Part shown: in pieces, positions 37,236 through 46,727 of the stretch
How the letters are laid out: each line of letters starts with the position of its first letter
Position numbering within the stretch: position 1 is the stretch's first letter
Assembly: GCF_014651675.1 (NCBI RefSeq)
Contig: NZ_BMXI01000004.1
Coordinates: 62,001-126,000 of the forward strand
Length of the DNA: 64,000 nt
Source of the DNA: Roseibacillus persicicus
Lineage (GTDB): Bacteria > Verrucomicrobiota > Verrucomicrobiia > Verrucomicrobiales > Akkermansiaceae
Direction of reading: 5' to 3'
Position numbers and translations under genes: made by a program
The notes under the pieces: generated by a model
Database searches by the model: none
Seen by the model: only the letters and a program-made list of their open reading frames with translations
What the model was told of the DNA's origin: nothing

Positions 37236-40200
37236 ATGCTCAAGTGGACTCTCCAAAAAATCGTCGGGACTAAAAATCAACGTGAAGTCAAACGGCTTCG
37301 CCCTATCGCAGCCCGTATCAATGAGATCGAAGAGGCTCTCCAGCAGGAACCGGAGTCCATTTTGATCGAAAAAACCCGTTCTTGGCAGGAAAAGCTTCAT
37401 CGTTTTCTCCCTCTCCACACCCCTACCAAGCGCACGATTGAGCAGCTTGCCGCTGAAGATTTGGCCGAGCTGACCGCATTTGTTTCTGGGCGCATCGAGT
37501 CCCTTCGCCCGGAGTTCCCCAATTTACCAAAAGTCAGCGCCTCCCCGGCTTCAATTGAGGAGGCCAAGGAGGCCTTTCGGGCGATTGAGGACCAATTCCC
37601 CAAGTTGCGAGAGAAGTATCTCGAAGAGATTCTCCCCGAAGCCTACGCCGTAGTTAAAAATGGTGCGCGCCGGATGTGTGGATCGACGATCAACGTGGCC
37701 GACCAGGAGATGCTCTGGGAGATGGTCCACTTCGACGTTCAACTCATTGGAGGTGTCGGACTGCACCGCGGAATCATCGCCGAGATGCAGACTGGTGAAG
37801 GTAAGACCCTGGTAGCGACCCTGCCCGTCTATCTCAACGCTCTGACCGGAATGGGCGTGCACGTCATTACCGTGAATGATTACCTCGCCAAGCGGGACTC
37901 GGAGTGGATGGGATCCCTCTATCGTTATCTGGGTCTGTCCGTCGGCTGTATCCAGAACCAGCAGTCCCCGCAGGAACGCCGCGAGCACTACGCATGTGAT
38001 ATCACCTACGGAACCAATGCCGAATTTGGCTTCGACTACCTGCGTGACAATGGCATGGCGACTTCGACCAACCAGCAGGTCCAGCGTGGCCATTATTTTG
38101 CCATTATCGATGAGGTCGACTCCATTCTGATCGATGAGGCGCGAACTCCTCTCATCATCTCCGGACCTTCCACCGTTGCGACTTCTACCGAGAAGTATGT
38201 TCAATACAAAGGGATGATTGAGCAGCTGGTGAAGAAGCAGAACACCCTCTGCGCCGAGCTGGCGGCCACCGCCCAAAAGCAGCTCGACGACAATGAGCCT
38301 GACGAAGCCGGGCGCACCCTTTTCAAACTGAAGTTGGCCCAGCCTCGCAACCGCCAGTTTATGCGCTTCATGGAAGACCCTGATATTCGGCGAATTGTCG
38401 AGAAGGCCGAGTTGGCGATGTATCAGGACACCCAGAAGAAGGACCTCTTCGCAGCCAAGGAGGAACTTTACTACACCATCGACGAAAAAGGTCACGATAC
38501 CGATCTAATGGAAATGGGGCGTGAGTTTCTCTCCCCCGGTGACCCCGAATCCTTTGTTCTCCCTGATATCGCGACCGCTTACGCCGAGATCGATGCCATG
38601 CTTGACCTAAGCGACGAGCAAAGGGCCGAAATGAAAGAGAAGGTCACCGTCAAGCTCGATGAGCAGGGCGAAAAGATGCACGTCATCACCCAGCTTCTGA
38701 AGGCCTACTGCATCTATGAAAAGGATGTCGAGTATGTGGTTCAGAACAACAAGGTCGTCATCGTGGATGAGAACACCGGACGGGAAATGCCCGGCCGCCG
38801 TTGGTCTGACGGACTGCACCAGGCTGTTGAAGCCAAAGAGAATTGCGAAATCGAGGCCGAGACCCAGACATACGCGACAATCACCATTCAAAACTACTTC
38901 CGCCTCTACACCAAGCTGGCCGGCATGACTGGAACAGCTGAGACCGAGGCTGCGGAATTCAAGGATATCTACAACCTCGATGTTCTTCCAATTCCGACCA
39001 ATCGTCCTAACCAGCGCGAGGACTTAAATGATCAGGTCTTCAAAACCCGTCGCGAAAAATACAACGCGGTTATCACCAAAATTCAGGAAGCGCACGACAA
39101 GGGGCAACCTGTCCTTTGCGGAACGGCTTCGGTGGAATCCTCCGAGACCCTTTCCCGCATGCTGAAGCGGGCCAAGATTCCCCACAAAGTGTTGAATGCA
39201 AAGTTCCACCGTCAAGAAGCTGAAATCGTACAAGCCGCCGGTCAGCGAGGTGCGGTCACCGTCGCTACCAACATGGCAGGTCGGGGAACGGACATCAAAC
39301 TGGGCGAAGGAATTGCCGAGGTGGGAGGACTCTTCGTCATTGGCACCGAACGTCACGAATCACGTCGAATCGATCGTCAGTTGCGCGGTCGTTGTTCCCG
39401 TCAAGGCGACCCCGGGATGTCGCAGTTCTACATCTCTTTCGAGGACGACCTCATGCGCAATTTTGCCGCCGCCGACCGCATGACGAGCATGATGGAACGC
39501 TTCGGGATGGAGGAAGGCGAGGCCCTGGAGCACAAGTGGCTCAATCGCTCGGTAGAGACCGCGCAGAAGCGTGTGGAGCAGCACCGCTATCGCCAACGGA
39601 AATACGTTCTCGATTTCGATGACGTGATGAACAATCAGCGTGAAGTCGTTTACGGATATCGCAACGAAGTACTTTCCACCGAAGATCCCCGTGAACTTCT
39701 TTACGAAGTGATCGAGAAGGTCATTCCCGACAAAGTCGATTTTTATATGAATCAGCGTGACGAGGGAGCTTCCGATATCCTTGAGCTGATCGGCTGGGCC
39801 AACACAACCTTTCCTCTCCGTCTCCAAAAAGAAGAGGTTAAGTTTGAGGACAAGAGCGCGGATGATATCTCCCAATTCCTCTTGGAGAAAGTCAAGCAAG
39901 CCTACGAGCTGAAGGTCGAACATGAGCATCCCATCATGCTGGACGACTTGGAACGGCAGATCATTTTGGTCGCCATCGACCGTCAGTGGCAACAGCACCT
40001 TTACAACATGGACTCCCTGCGCGACGGCATCAGCCTGCGTGCTCAGGGACAGAAAGACCCGCTGGTCGAGTATAAGAACGAGGCCTACAAGCTCTTCGAA
40101 GAATTGATGAGCAATATCGAAGAAGAGGCCCTTGGCAATCTGTTCCGCTCCTACACGAATCTGGAAGCTTACGAGAAGTTCTTACATGAACTTCCGATGC

Positions 40201-40409
40201 AGATGGGTGGAACTCCTCCGACCCAAGGTCAGGTTGCTCAGAGCAATATGTCGGTCACTACGAACATCCCCGAGGACATCAAACCCGACAAGCCCGAGCT
40301 GAAGCTGAACCTACCCAAGCGCCGTCCTACCGTCAAAGTGGGACGGAACGACAATTGCCCCTGCGGCTCAGGCAAGAAGTTCAAATCCTGCTGCGGCCAA
40401 GAGGAATAA
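37236..40409 (+). CDS. secA: Preprotein translocase ATPase SecA
   Basis: 1057 residues from ATG 37236. NBD1 has Walker A Q-T-G-E-G-K-T and I-D-E-V-D-S-I-L-I-D-E-A-R-T-P-L. NBD2 has A-T-N-M-A-G-R-G-T-D-I. The C-terminus carries the zinc-binding motif C-P-C-G-S-G-K-K-F-K-S-C-C, which contacts SecB or ribosomes. SecA drives protein export through SecYEG. It is longer than E. coli SecA (901), with extra residues in the cross-linking and helical regions. A GTG at 37197 would add 13 residues; the conserved M-L-K-W-T-L-Q-K start favours 37236. The tandem repeat array begins just after the stop codon. Confidence 0.97.
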   Translation: MLKWTLQKIVGTKNQREVKRLRPIAARINEIEEALQQEPESILIEKTRSWQEKLHRFLPLHTPTKRTIEQLAAEDLAELTAFVSGRIESLRPEFPNLPKVSASPASIEEAKEAFRAIEDQFPKLREKYLEEILPEAYAVVKNGARRMCGSTINVADQEMLWEMVHFDVQLIGGVGLHRGIIAEMQTGEGKTLVATLPVYLNALTGMGVHVITVNDYLAKRDSEWMGSLYRYLGLSVGCIQNQQSPQERREHYACDITYGTNAEFGFDYLRDNGMATSTNQQVQRGHYFAIIDEVDSILIDEARTPLIISGPSTVATSTEKYVQYKGMIEQLVKKQNTLCAELAATAQKQLDDNEPDEAGRTLFKLKLAQPRNRQFMRFMEDPDIRRIVEKAELAMYQDTQKKDLFAAKEELYYTIDEKGHDTDLMEMGREFLSPGDPESFVLPDIATAYAEIDAMLDLSDEQRAEMKEKVTVKLDEQGEKMHVITQLLKAYCIYEKDVEYVVQNNKVVIVDENTGREMPGRRWSDGLHQAVEAKENCEIEAETQTYATITIQNYFRLYTKLAGMTGTAETEAAEFKDIYNLDVLPIPTNRPNQREDLNDQVFKTRREKYNAVITKIQEAHDKGQPVLCGTASVESSETLSRMLKRAKIPHKVLNAKFHRQEAEIVQAAGQRGAVTVATNMAGRGTDIKLGEGIAEVGGLFVIGTERHESRRIDRQLRGRCSRQGDPGMSQFYISFEDDLMRNFAAADRMTSMMERFGMEEGEALEHKWLNRSVETAQKRVEQHRYRQRKYVLDFDDVMNNQREVVYGYRNEVLSTEDPRELLYEVIEKVIPDKVDFYMNQRDEGASDILELIGWANTTFPLRLQKEEVKFEDKSADDISQFLLEKVKQAYELKVEHEHPIMLDDLERQIILVAIDRQWQQHLYNMDSLRDGISLRAQGQKDPLVEYKNEAYKLFEELMSNIEEEALGNLFRSYTNLEAYEKFLHELPMQMGGTPPTQGQVAQSNMSVTTNIPEDIKPDKPELKLNLPKRRPTVKVGRNDNCPCGSGKKFKSCCGQEE

Positions 40410-40413
40410 TTTC

Positions 40414-41248
40414 CCGGAGCATGGACATTCTTGTCCATGAACAGAGCTTCCGGTTGCCAGAGTTCTCGTGGGGACGGATTCGGTATGGACGGTTCGTCCC
40501 AAGGACAGAAATGTCCTTGCTCCGTTGGTAGGGCTGTTTTGATGAAACAGCCGCGAATGTTTCGGGAAGGTCTCCAGGCCTTCGGCCATCGTCCGCGAAA
40601 GAGCCTTTCGAAAAACGCTGAACTCTCGTGGTCCCTCTATCAAAGGGATCCTACCGGAGCATGGACATTCCTGTCCATGAACAGAGCCTCAGGTTGGCAG
40701 AGCTTTCGTGAGAACGACTTCGGTTCAGATGAACCGTCCCAAGGACAGAAATGTCCTTGCTCCGTTGGTAGGGCTGTTTTGATAAAACAGCCGCGAATGT
40801 TTCGGGAAGGTCTCCAAGCCTTCGGCCATCGTCCGCGAAAGAGCCTTTCGAAAAACGCTGAACTCTCGTGGTCCCTCTATCAAAGGGCCCCTACCGGAGC
40901 ATGGACATTCTTGTCCATGAACAGAGCTTCCGGTTGCCAGAGTTCTCGTGGGGACGGATTCGGTATGGACGGTTCGTCCCAAGGACAGAAATGTCCTTGC
41001 TCCGTTGGTAGGGCTGTTTTGATCAAACAGCCGCGAATGTTTGGGGAAGGTCTCCAGGCCTTCGGCCATCGTCCGCGAGGGAGCCTTTCGAAGAACGGTG
41101 AACTCTCTCGGTCCCTTCATCAAAGGGCCCCTACCGGAGCATGGATATTCCTGTCCATGAACAGAGCCTCCGGTTGTCAGAGCTTTCGTGAGGACGGATT
41201 CGGTTCAGACGAACCGTCCCAAGGACAGGAATACCCCTGCTCTATTTT
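40414..41248. repeat. Tandem array of 240-bp units with opposed REP-like palindromes
   Basis: Units start at 40414, 40654, 40894 and 41134; the last is cut after about 115 bases. Each unit holds CATGGACA/TGTCCATG (stem 8; 40420-40439 in unit 1) preceded by CGGAGC; AAGGACA/TGTCCTT (40501-40518), which on - is also preceded by CGGAGC; a small hairpin just before it; and GGCTGTTT/AAACAGCC (40532-40552). The first two are one element in opposite directions. Units 1 and 3 share variants in the left part that units 2 and 4 lack (A-B-A-B). Since 240 is a multiple of three, long open frames appear on both strands; I do not take them as genes. The array fills the gap between the converging secA and sixA genes. 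Confidence 0.93.
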
Positions 41249-41731
41249 CTAAATTAGGACTTTTGGAGGCACGAGCATCTTCAATACAACTCCGTGGCGG
41301 GTCGGGGGCGCCATACTGAAATGCACGAGCGCGGCTTTCTTGACCTCGCAATAACCAGTCTCCGCACCTAAAAGCCACGATACCATTCCCGAGAATGTAG
41401 GTTCGTGTCCGACGAGAACGACACGCGTGATCTCATCAGGCAAGGCGCCCAGTTCTGCCATCACATTTGCTGGCCGGAGATCGAAGTCCAACCAATCTTG
41501 GACCACTGGCTCCCCTTCCGCGCCAGAGGCAGTCACCACCCCCTCGGCTGTTTCAAGCGCACGGACGCGAGGGCTCGTGAAGACGAGATCAGGAATCAGG
41601 TCCATTTTCTTGAGCAACTTGCCAACTGCACGAGATTGCTTCCACCCCTTGTCTGTTAGACTTCGGTCGTGATCTTTTTCTCCGGGGGTTACCTCGTGAG
41701 CCTTTCCGTGTCTAACCAGAATGACTTCCAT
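41249..41731 (-). CDS. sixA: Phosphohistidine phosphatase SixA
   Basis: 160 residues with the histidine phosphatase R-H-G motif (V-R-H-G-K, H8), the S-P-R-V-R-A-L-E-T-A helix, and the second His in V-G-H-E-P-T. Short family members of this size are SixA-like and remove phosphate from phosphohistidine in kinase or phosphotransfer proteins. Its ATG overlaps the fabG stop codon (T-G-A-T-G), so translation is probably coupled. Its stop lies at the edge of the repeat array. Confidence 0.88.
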   Translation of the reverse strand: MEVILVRHGKAHEVTPGEKDHDRSLTDKGWKQSRAVGKLLKKMDLIPDLVFTSPRVRALETAEGVVTASGAEGEPVVQDWLDFDLRPANVMAELGALPDEITRVVLVGHEPTFSGMVSWLLGAETGYCEVKKAALVHFSMAPPTRHGVVLKMLVPPKVLI

Positions 41732-42477
41732 CACATCGTCATTCCACCATCGGTAGCAATCACCTGACCGGTGATGTATCGGGCCTCGGGGCTTGCCAGG
41801 AAAAGAGCCAAAGCAGTAACGTCACCGACATTTCCAAGTTCCTTGAGCGGAATCTTACCCAGAATTGCATCGATGATCTTCTCGTCGAGAGCATCGGTCA
41901 TATCAGTGGCGATGAAGCCGGGAGCAATCGCATTGCAGGTCACCTTTTTGCCTGCCAGTTCGCGGGCAACGGACTTGGTGAAGCCGATGAGACCAGCCTT
42001 GCTTGCGGCATAGTTCGCTTGTCCGGCATTTCCTATCAATCCAATCACGGAGCTTACGTTGATGATACGGCCATTTCCGGACTTCATCAATGGGCGCTGA
42101 AAGGCTTTGGTCATACTGAAGGCTCCCTTCAGGTTTGTATCGAGAACCACGTCCCAGTCCTCCTCCTTCATCCGCATGAGGAGACCATCTCTCGTGACCC
42201 CTGCATTGTTGATCAAGATGTCGACTTTTCCGAAGTCAGCGATAACGGTTTTTGCCATTTCTTCAACCGCAGCGCCGTCGGAAACGTCGACCGCATAGGC
42301 GCGGGAAACGCCGGGATACTCCGCATTGATCGCGTTGACGGCGGCCCCGCAGCTGCTTTCGTTTCTGGAAATGACTGCGACTTTAGCCCCCTCGGCTGCG
42401 AATGATTTTGCCATCTCCAAGCCGATTCCCCGTCCCGCACCGCTGACTACTACCACTTGATCTTGAAATTTTGCCAT
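41731..42477 (-). CDS. fabG: 3-oxoacyl-[acyl-carrier-protein] reductase
   Basis: 248 residues from ATG 42477. A short-chain dehydrogenase with G-A-G-R-G-I-G for NADPH binding, N-N-A-G, the catalytic Ser (N-V-S-S) and Y-A-A-S-K. The stretch T-R-D-G-L-L-M-R-M and the end G-Q-V-I-A-T-D-G-G-M are typical of FabG, which carries out the first reduction in fatty acid elongation. The open frame reaches 42810, but it crosses the divergent TPM-domain gene start. There are no other fab genes nearby; sixA follows with overlapping codons. Confidence 0.93.
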   Translation of the reverse strand: MAKFQDQVVVVSGAGRGIGLEMAKSFAAEGAKVAVISRNESSCGAAVNAINAEYPGVSRAYAVDVSDGAAVEEMAKTVIADFGKVDILINNAGVTRDGLLMRMKEEDWDVVLDTNLKGAFSMTKAFQRPLMKSGNGRIINVSSVIGLIGNAGQANYAASKAGLIGFTKSVARELAGKKVTCNAIAPGFIATDMTDALDEKIIDAILGKIPLKELGNVGDVTALALFLASPEARYITGQVIATDGGMTM

Positions 42478-42596
42478 CGCGGGATTGCACCCGAGACAAG
42501 CCCGTCTGCCAACTCCAAAGTCAGGAGCGAACAAAGTGGGCGACAGATCCGGGACTCGCCAAAGTGGGAGACTATTCCTAAGCTCGCATCTCGCCC

Positions 42597-43193
42597 ATGT
42601 TGTCTTGTCCCTATTGCCAGAAGCCTGTGACCGAAGACGCGCTCTCTTGCCAATCGTGTAGTCTGACGATTGAGGGCGCAGCTTCCCTGCTTGGGCCGGT
42701 GCCTTTGCTGAATCGCGGCCTGACCGACACCACCGAGACTCTTTCCGGTCGGGAACGCCGGGCCTTGGAAGGTGCCATGACTCGGTTCGAGAAGATTCAT
42801 CCGGCTTCACGCCTGAACATTGTGGTGCGTTCGTTCGAGCCCGAATACAATCTCGCGACCCATCTATTTTGGCTTTTCAACACCGCGGGATTGTCTCCGA
42901 GCGAGTCTCAGCAGGAAAAGAATCAGGATATCCTGATTGGCGTCGATCCCCACCAGCAACGTGTCGCGCTGATGGTGGGCTACGGACTGGAGCCTTTTCT
43001 GAAAAAGGAGGAGATCGTCGAGCTGCTGGAGACCGCCCGCCCACTGTTGGGGCAAGGGAAACTGGCCGAAGCCCTGCAGGTCGTCATCCGTGGGCTTCAT
43101 CCCCTACTCCAGCAAGCCTCGATTCAAGCCCACAAAGCGCTGGGCCTGAGTGGGATGGCCTCAGTTGCGGCCTCCCCGGGAACAAGCTTTTAA
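42597..43193 (+). CDS. Zinc-ribbon plus TPM-domain protein
   Basis: 198 residues. The start has two Cys pairs (C-P-Y-C and C-Q-S-C), a zinc ribbon. From about residue 45 follows a domain of the TPM (TLP18.3/Psb32/MOLO-1) type, with I-L-I-G-V-D-P-H-Q-Q-R-V-A-L-M-V-G-Y-G-L-E. TPM domains occur in phosphatase-like or complex-assembly proteins. There is no membrane segment, unlike many TPM proteins. It converges on trpD with a 6-base gap. Confidence 0.75.
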   Translation: MLSCPYCQKPVTEDALSCQSCSLTIEGAASLLGPVPLLNRGLTDTTETLSGRERRALEGAMTRFEKIHPASRLNIVVRSFEPEYNLATHLFWLFNTAGLSPSESQQEKNQDILIGVDPHQQRVALMVGYGLEPFLKKEEIVELLETARPLLGQGKLAEALQVVIRGLHPLLQQASIQAHKALGLSGMASVAASPGTSF

Positions 43194-43199
43194 GTCTCG

Positions 43200-44234
43200 T
43201 TATCCGCGCATCGCCTCCAAGCGATCCATCGCTTCGCCACTGGCAATCAGCCCTCTCGCGATTTCGATTCCATCTCCCAGATCATCGGCCAAGCCGACAC
43301 AAGCCAAGCCGGCCCCGGCGTTCAAGAGCACCATGTCCCGGCGGGGGCCTTTCTCTTCTCCGCCTAGAATATTGATCAGGATCTGGGCATTCTCTTTTGC
43401 GTCTCCGCCAACCAGATCCTCCAAGCTTGCCACTTCGAGTCCAAAGTCTGCAGGTGAGACTTCTTCGTCTTCGTGGTCTTGCAGGGAACCACTTTTGCAA
43501 ATTCGCGTTGGTCCCATCAGGCTGACCTCGTCAACACCCCGGCCATCTGCGGTTGTGCCATGAACGGCCCACACCGATTCGCGCTCCAAGCGCTGCAGGA
43601 TTTCGGCAAAGGTCGGAGCCATCCCGCGCTGGGTCACACCCACGAGTTGGCATTGTGGTCGGCAAGGATTGAGCAAGGGACCAAGCAAGTTGAACAAAGT
43701 CTTCACTCCTTCCTGGGCCAATTGCGCTCGCACTGGAGCCACTGCCTTGAAGGCTGGATGGTATTTGCGTGCATAGAGAAAGCCAACTCCAGCACGACGA
43801 ACCGTCTGGCGAAATTCCTCGGGGCCCTGCTCGATATCCACCCCCAAGGCCTCGAGGACATCCGCGCCGCCGCTCTTCGAGGTGACTCCACGGTTGCCAT
43901 GCTTGACCACCACCCCGCCACCTGCCGCTATCACGAACATGCTGGTGGTCGAAACGTTGAAGAGATTGAGTCCGTCCCCACCCGTGCCACAGACATCAAT
44001 CGTCGGGCCATCCAGTTCCTCGGGGGGCAATTCCACCGGAATGGAGCGCTCCAAGAAGGCTTCCACAAATGCCGCAATCTCCGCCGGAGTCTCTCCCTTT
44101 GCCGCCAGGGCTTTCAAGAAATGAGCCTTCTTCTCATCATCCGCCCCTTCGTCCAAAAGAAAGTCCACCGATGCCTCCACATGCCTCTCATCCAAGTCCT
44201 GCCCCTTCTCTACCTCTGAAATCAGTGTGTCCAT
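43200..44234 (-). CDS. trpD: Anthranilate phosphoribosyltransferase
   Basis: 344 residues from ATG 44234. G-T-G-G-D-G-L-N-L-F-N-V-S-T is the PRPP-binding loop, K-H-G-N-R-G-V-T-S-K-S-G-G-A-D-V-L-E-A-L is the second conserved block, and L-F-N-L-L-G-P-L-L-N-P the third. It transfers phosphoribose to anthranilate in tryptophan synthesis. No other trp gene is in view. The N-terminal helical domain begins at M-D-T-L-I-S; an earlier in-frame ATG at 44276 adds 14 unlikely residues. Confidence 0.95.
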   Translation of the reverse strand: MDTLISEVEKGQDLDERHVEASVDFLLDEGADDEKKAHFLKALAAKGETPAEIAAFVEAFLERSIPVELPPEELDGPTIDVCGTGGDGLNLFNVSTTSMFVIAAGGGVVVKHGNRGVTSKSGGADVLEALGVDIEQGPEEFRQTVRRAGVGFLYARKYHPAFKAVAPVRAQLAQEGVKTLFNLLGPLLNPCRPQCQLVGVTQRGMAPTFAEILQRLERESVWAVHGTTADGRGVDEVSLMGPTRICKSGSLQDHEDEEVSPADFGLEVASLEDLVGGDAKENAQILINILGGEEKGPRRDMVLLNAGAGLACVGLADDLGDGIEIARGLIASGEAMDRLEAMRG

Positions 44235-44317
44235 GTGGTCGACCCTATCAGACCTTTGACCCCGTGCTCCAAACATTTCTTGCGACTTCTTTCGGAAGAT
44301 TCTACTAAGCGGGTCAC

Positions 44318-45487
44318 ATGGGCGGCATTATCATCAAACCCCGGTCTCGAATCTTTCAGGGACACGATTGGATCTACGCATCGGAAATTCAAAAGACCTT
44401 CGGCGAACCCGAACCCGGCGACGTGATTACCCTGAAGGACTTCAAGGATCGTCCCATGGGCGCGGCCATCTACAACCCGGCGTCCCAGATCGTCGCTCGT
44501 CGCATCTCCCACCGGGCGCAAAAAATTGATGCCGATTTTTTGGTTCGTCGACTTGAGCGGGCACGCAAGGTTCGCGAGGGCATCGGCATTGATGAAAGCG
44601 TCTGCCGTCTGATTTGGTCGGAGTCCGACGGTCTTCCGGGAGTGATTTTGGATCGCTTTGACGACGTCTTTGTTTTGCAGACCACTACCTTGGCTTTTGA
44701 CTTGAGAAAGGACCTTCTCGTGGAAGCGATTGAAAAGGTCTTTGCGCCTCGCTCCATCATTCTCCGCAACGACACCCCCATGCGAACAGCAGAAGGGCTC
44801 GAGTCCGAAACCGCTATTTTGCTGGGTGATGACCCCGGTCCATTTGAGGTGATTGTCAACGGCATCAAATTTGAACTCGATTTGGCCAATGCTCAGAAGA
44901 CGGGTTTGTATCTCGATATCACCAACGCCTATCCAGCTGTGGCTCGCTTCGCAAAAGGGGCCAAGGTTCTGGATATGTTCTGCAATCAGGGTGGCTTCGG
45001 TCTCGCCTGCGCCCAAGCTGGCGCGGAGTCTGTCACTGCGGTCGACATCTCGGAGAAAGCGACCGAGGCGGCAGCCCGCAATGCCGAGTTGAATGGTCTA
45101 ACCCTCAATCTCGAGACCGCGAACGCCTTCGATAACCTGCGCCATCGCGAGAAGAAGGGTGAGAAGTATGACCTTATCATCCTCGATCCCCCCTCTTTCA
45201 CCCGCAACAAAAAGACCGTCAATGCTGCGATGAAGGGCTACAAGGAGATTCACCTTCGCGCCATCCGACTGTTAAACACCGGCGGTCGGCTTGCCACCTT
45301 CTGCTGTTCGCACCACGCCACCCGCGAGCTCTTTCTGGACTCCGTGCGCTCTGCCGCCAACGACGCCAAGAAGACTCTGCGTCTCGTGGAATCCCATTCG
45401 CAGCGAGCGGATCACCCGGTCTTGGCCCACCTTCCGGAGACGGAGTATCTCAAGGGCTTCACCTTTGAGCTCGTGGCGAGCTTCTAG
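44318..45487 (+). CDS. rlmI: Class I rRNA methyltransferase, RlmI-like
   Basis: 389 residues: a PUA-like RNA-binding domain (1-75; G-H-D-W-I-Y-A-S-E-I), a short central domain, and a SAM-binding fold from about 195 with V-L-D-M-F-C-N-Q-G-G-F-G-L and the catalytic L-D-P-P-S-F-T. This layout is that of RlmI, which makes m5C in 23S rRNA, but related enzymes differ in target. The RlmI motif Q-K-T-G-x-x-L-D is present. The position of the substrate base is not provable from sequence. Confidence 0.82.
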   Translation: MGGIIIKPRSRIFQGHDWIYASEIQKTFGEPEPGDVITLKDFKDRPMGAAIYNPASQIVARRISHRAQKIDADFLVRRLERARKVREGIGIDESVCRLIWSESDGLPGVILDRFDDVFVLQTTTLAFDLRKDLLVEAIEKVFAPRSIILRNDTPMRTAEGLESETAILLGDDPGPFEVIVNGIKFELDLANAQKTGLYLDITNAYPAVARFAKGAKVLDMFCNQGGFGLACAQAGAESVTAVDISEKATEAAARNAELNGLTLNLETANAFDNLRHREKKGEKYDLIILDPPSFTRNKKTVNAAMKGYKEIHLRAIRLLNTGGRLATFCCSHHATRELFLDSVRSAANDAKKTLRLVESHSQRADHPVLAHLPETEYLKGFTFELVASF

Positions 45488-45537
45488 ACAATGATAAGCG
45501 AGAGGCAGCCCGCTCGCAACTTTGCTGTCCGTCCCAG

Positions 45538-46698
45538 ATGATGCGTTCTCCAGCTCAAGAATTGGCCCAGCTCCAGGAGCAAAACCTGCTTCGCTCGCTA
45601 GCTCAGATCGAGGGAGGCGAGGTTCCGTGGGTGACGGTTGGGGAGCGGAGGCTGCTTAATTTTTCCTCCAACGACTATCTGGGGCTATCTCAACACCCCG
45701 CCCTCAAGTCCGCCGCCATCGAAGCCACTCGCGAGCACGGGACAGGGGCAACCGCATCGCGATTGGTCTGTGGCACTTTCCGCTATCATCGCGAGTTGGA
45801 GCAGCGCATTGCTGTTCTCAAGGAGACTGATGACGCCAGGTTATTTGCCAACGGTTACAGCACCGCTTTGGGCACGATTACGGCCTTGGTTTCCAAAGGA
45901 GACACCGTAATCCTCGACAAGCTTTGTCACGCCTCTCTCATTGATGCCGCACGACTTTCCGGAGCAACGATCCGCGTCTTTCCCCACAATCAGACTGAGA
46001 GACTGGCTGCCATCTTAAGAAATACACGGGAGAAGTCAGGGTCAACTACGAGAATTCTAGTAGTCACCGAGTCCGTCTTCTCAATGGATGGCGATACCTG
46101 TCCCTTGGCGGAGATTGTCGCATTGAAGAATCAATATGAAGCGCTTCTCCTTCTCGATGAAGCCCACGCTTTGGGAGTCCTCGGCCCTCGCGGACTGGGG
46201 TTGGCTGAAGAACTGGGTTTGCAAAAACAGGTCGACTTTCAGATGGGAACGCTTGGAAAGGCAGCTGGTTCCGCGGGAGGTTATCTCGCCGCAAGTCAGG
46301 ACTGGATTGACCTTTTGACCAACAAGGCTCGTTCCTTCATCTACTCCACGGCTCCGCCTCCGGCTCAAGTGGCAGCGTCTCAGGCGGGTCTCGACTTGAT
46401 CTGTTCTTCTCACGGTCAGAAACTTCGAGAGGACTTGAGAAATCGTATCGCGCTGCTGACTTCAGAGGCTGGTCTCGCTGGAAAATTGCCTGCCACTCCC
46501 ATCATTCCTCACATCTTAGGCGATAATGAATTGGCTCTTTCGGTTTCCCATCGCCTTCGTGGGCAGGGATTGCTTGTGCCAGCGATTCGCTTTCCGACCG
46601 TGCCTCGAAACACGGCCCGCTTGAGAATCACCCTTAGCGCGGCCCATTCGGCCGAAGAGATTTCTTCGCTGGCAGCGGCTTTGAAGGCTTTTAGCTAG
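45538..46698 (+). CDS. bioF: 8-amino-7-oxononanoate synthase
   Basis: 386 residues of the alpha-oxoamine synthase family. The PLP lysine is K241 in M-G-T-L-G-K-A-A-G-S-A-G-G-Y. The Asp and His that contact PLP lie in L-L-D-E-A-H-A-L-G-V-L-G. It joins pimeloyl thioester and alanine in biotin synthesis. The family also includes glycine C-acetyltransferase, so the reaction is inferred; no other bio gene is near. ATG at 45538 or 45541 would serve. Confidence 0.85.
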   Translation: MMRSPAQELAQLQEQNLLRSLAQIEGGEVPWVTVGERRLLNFSSNDYLGLSQHPALKSAAIEATREHGTGATASRLVCGTFRYHRELEQRIAVLKETDDARLFANGYSTALGTITALVSKGDTVILDKLCHASLIDAARLSGATIRVFPHNQTERLAAILRNTREKSGSTTRILVVTESVFSMDGDTCPLAEIVALKNQYEALLLLDEAHALGVLGPRGLGLAEELGLQKQVDFQMGTLGKAAGSAGGYLAASQDWIDLLTNKARSFIYSTAPPPAQVAASQAGLDLICSSHGQKLREDLRNRIALLTSEAGLAGKLPATPIIPHILGDNELALSVSHRLRGQGLLVPAIRFPTVPRNTARLRITLSAAHSAEEISSLAAALKAFS

Positions 46699-46727
46699 CG
46701 GATTGCAAAATCCGACAGCAATTCTCA

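Noticed and set aside
40431-41252. An open frame of 273 codons (and long frames on the other strand) across the repeat array
   Set aside because: The unit length is a multiple of three, so any open unit stays open. The product is an 80-residue repeat without a known fold, and frames exist on both strands, which fits structured repeat DNA rather than a gene.
42478-42810. N-terminal extension of fabG by 111 codons
   Set aside because: It is Arg/Ser-rich, crosses the divergent TPM-domain gene, and FabG similarity starts at 42477.
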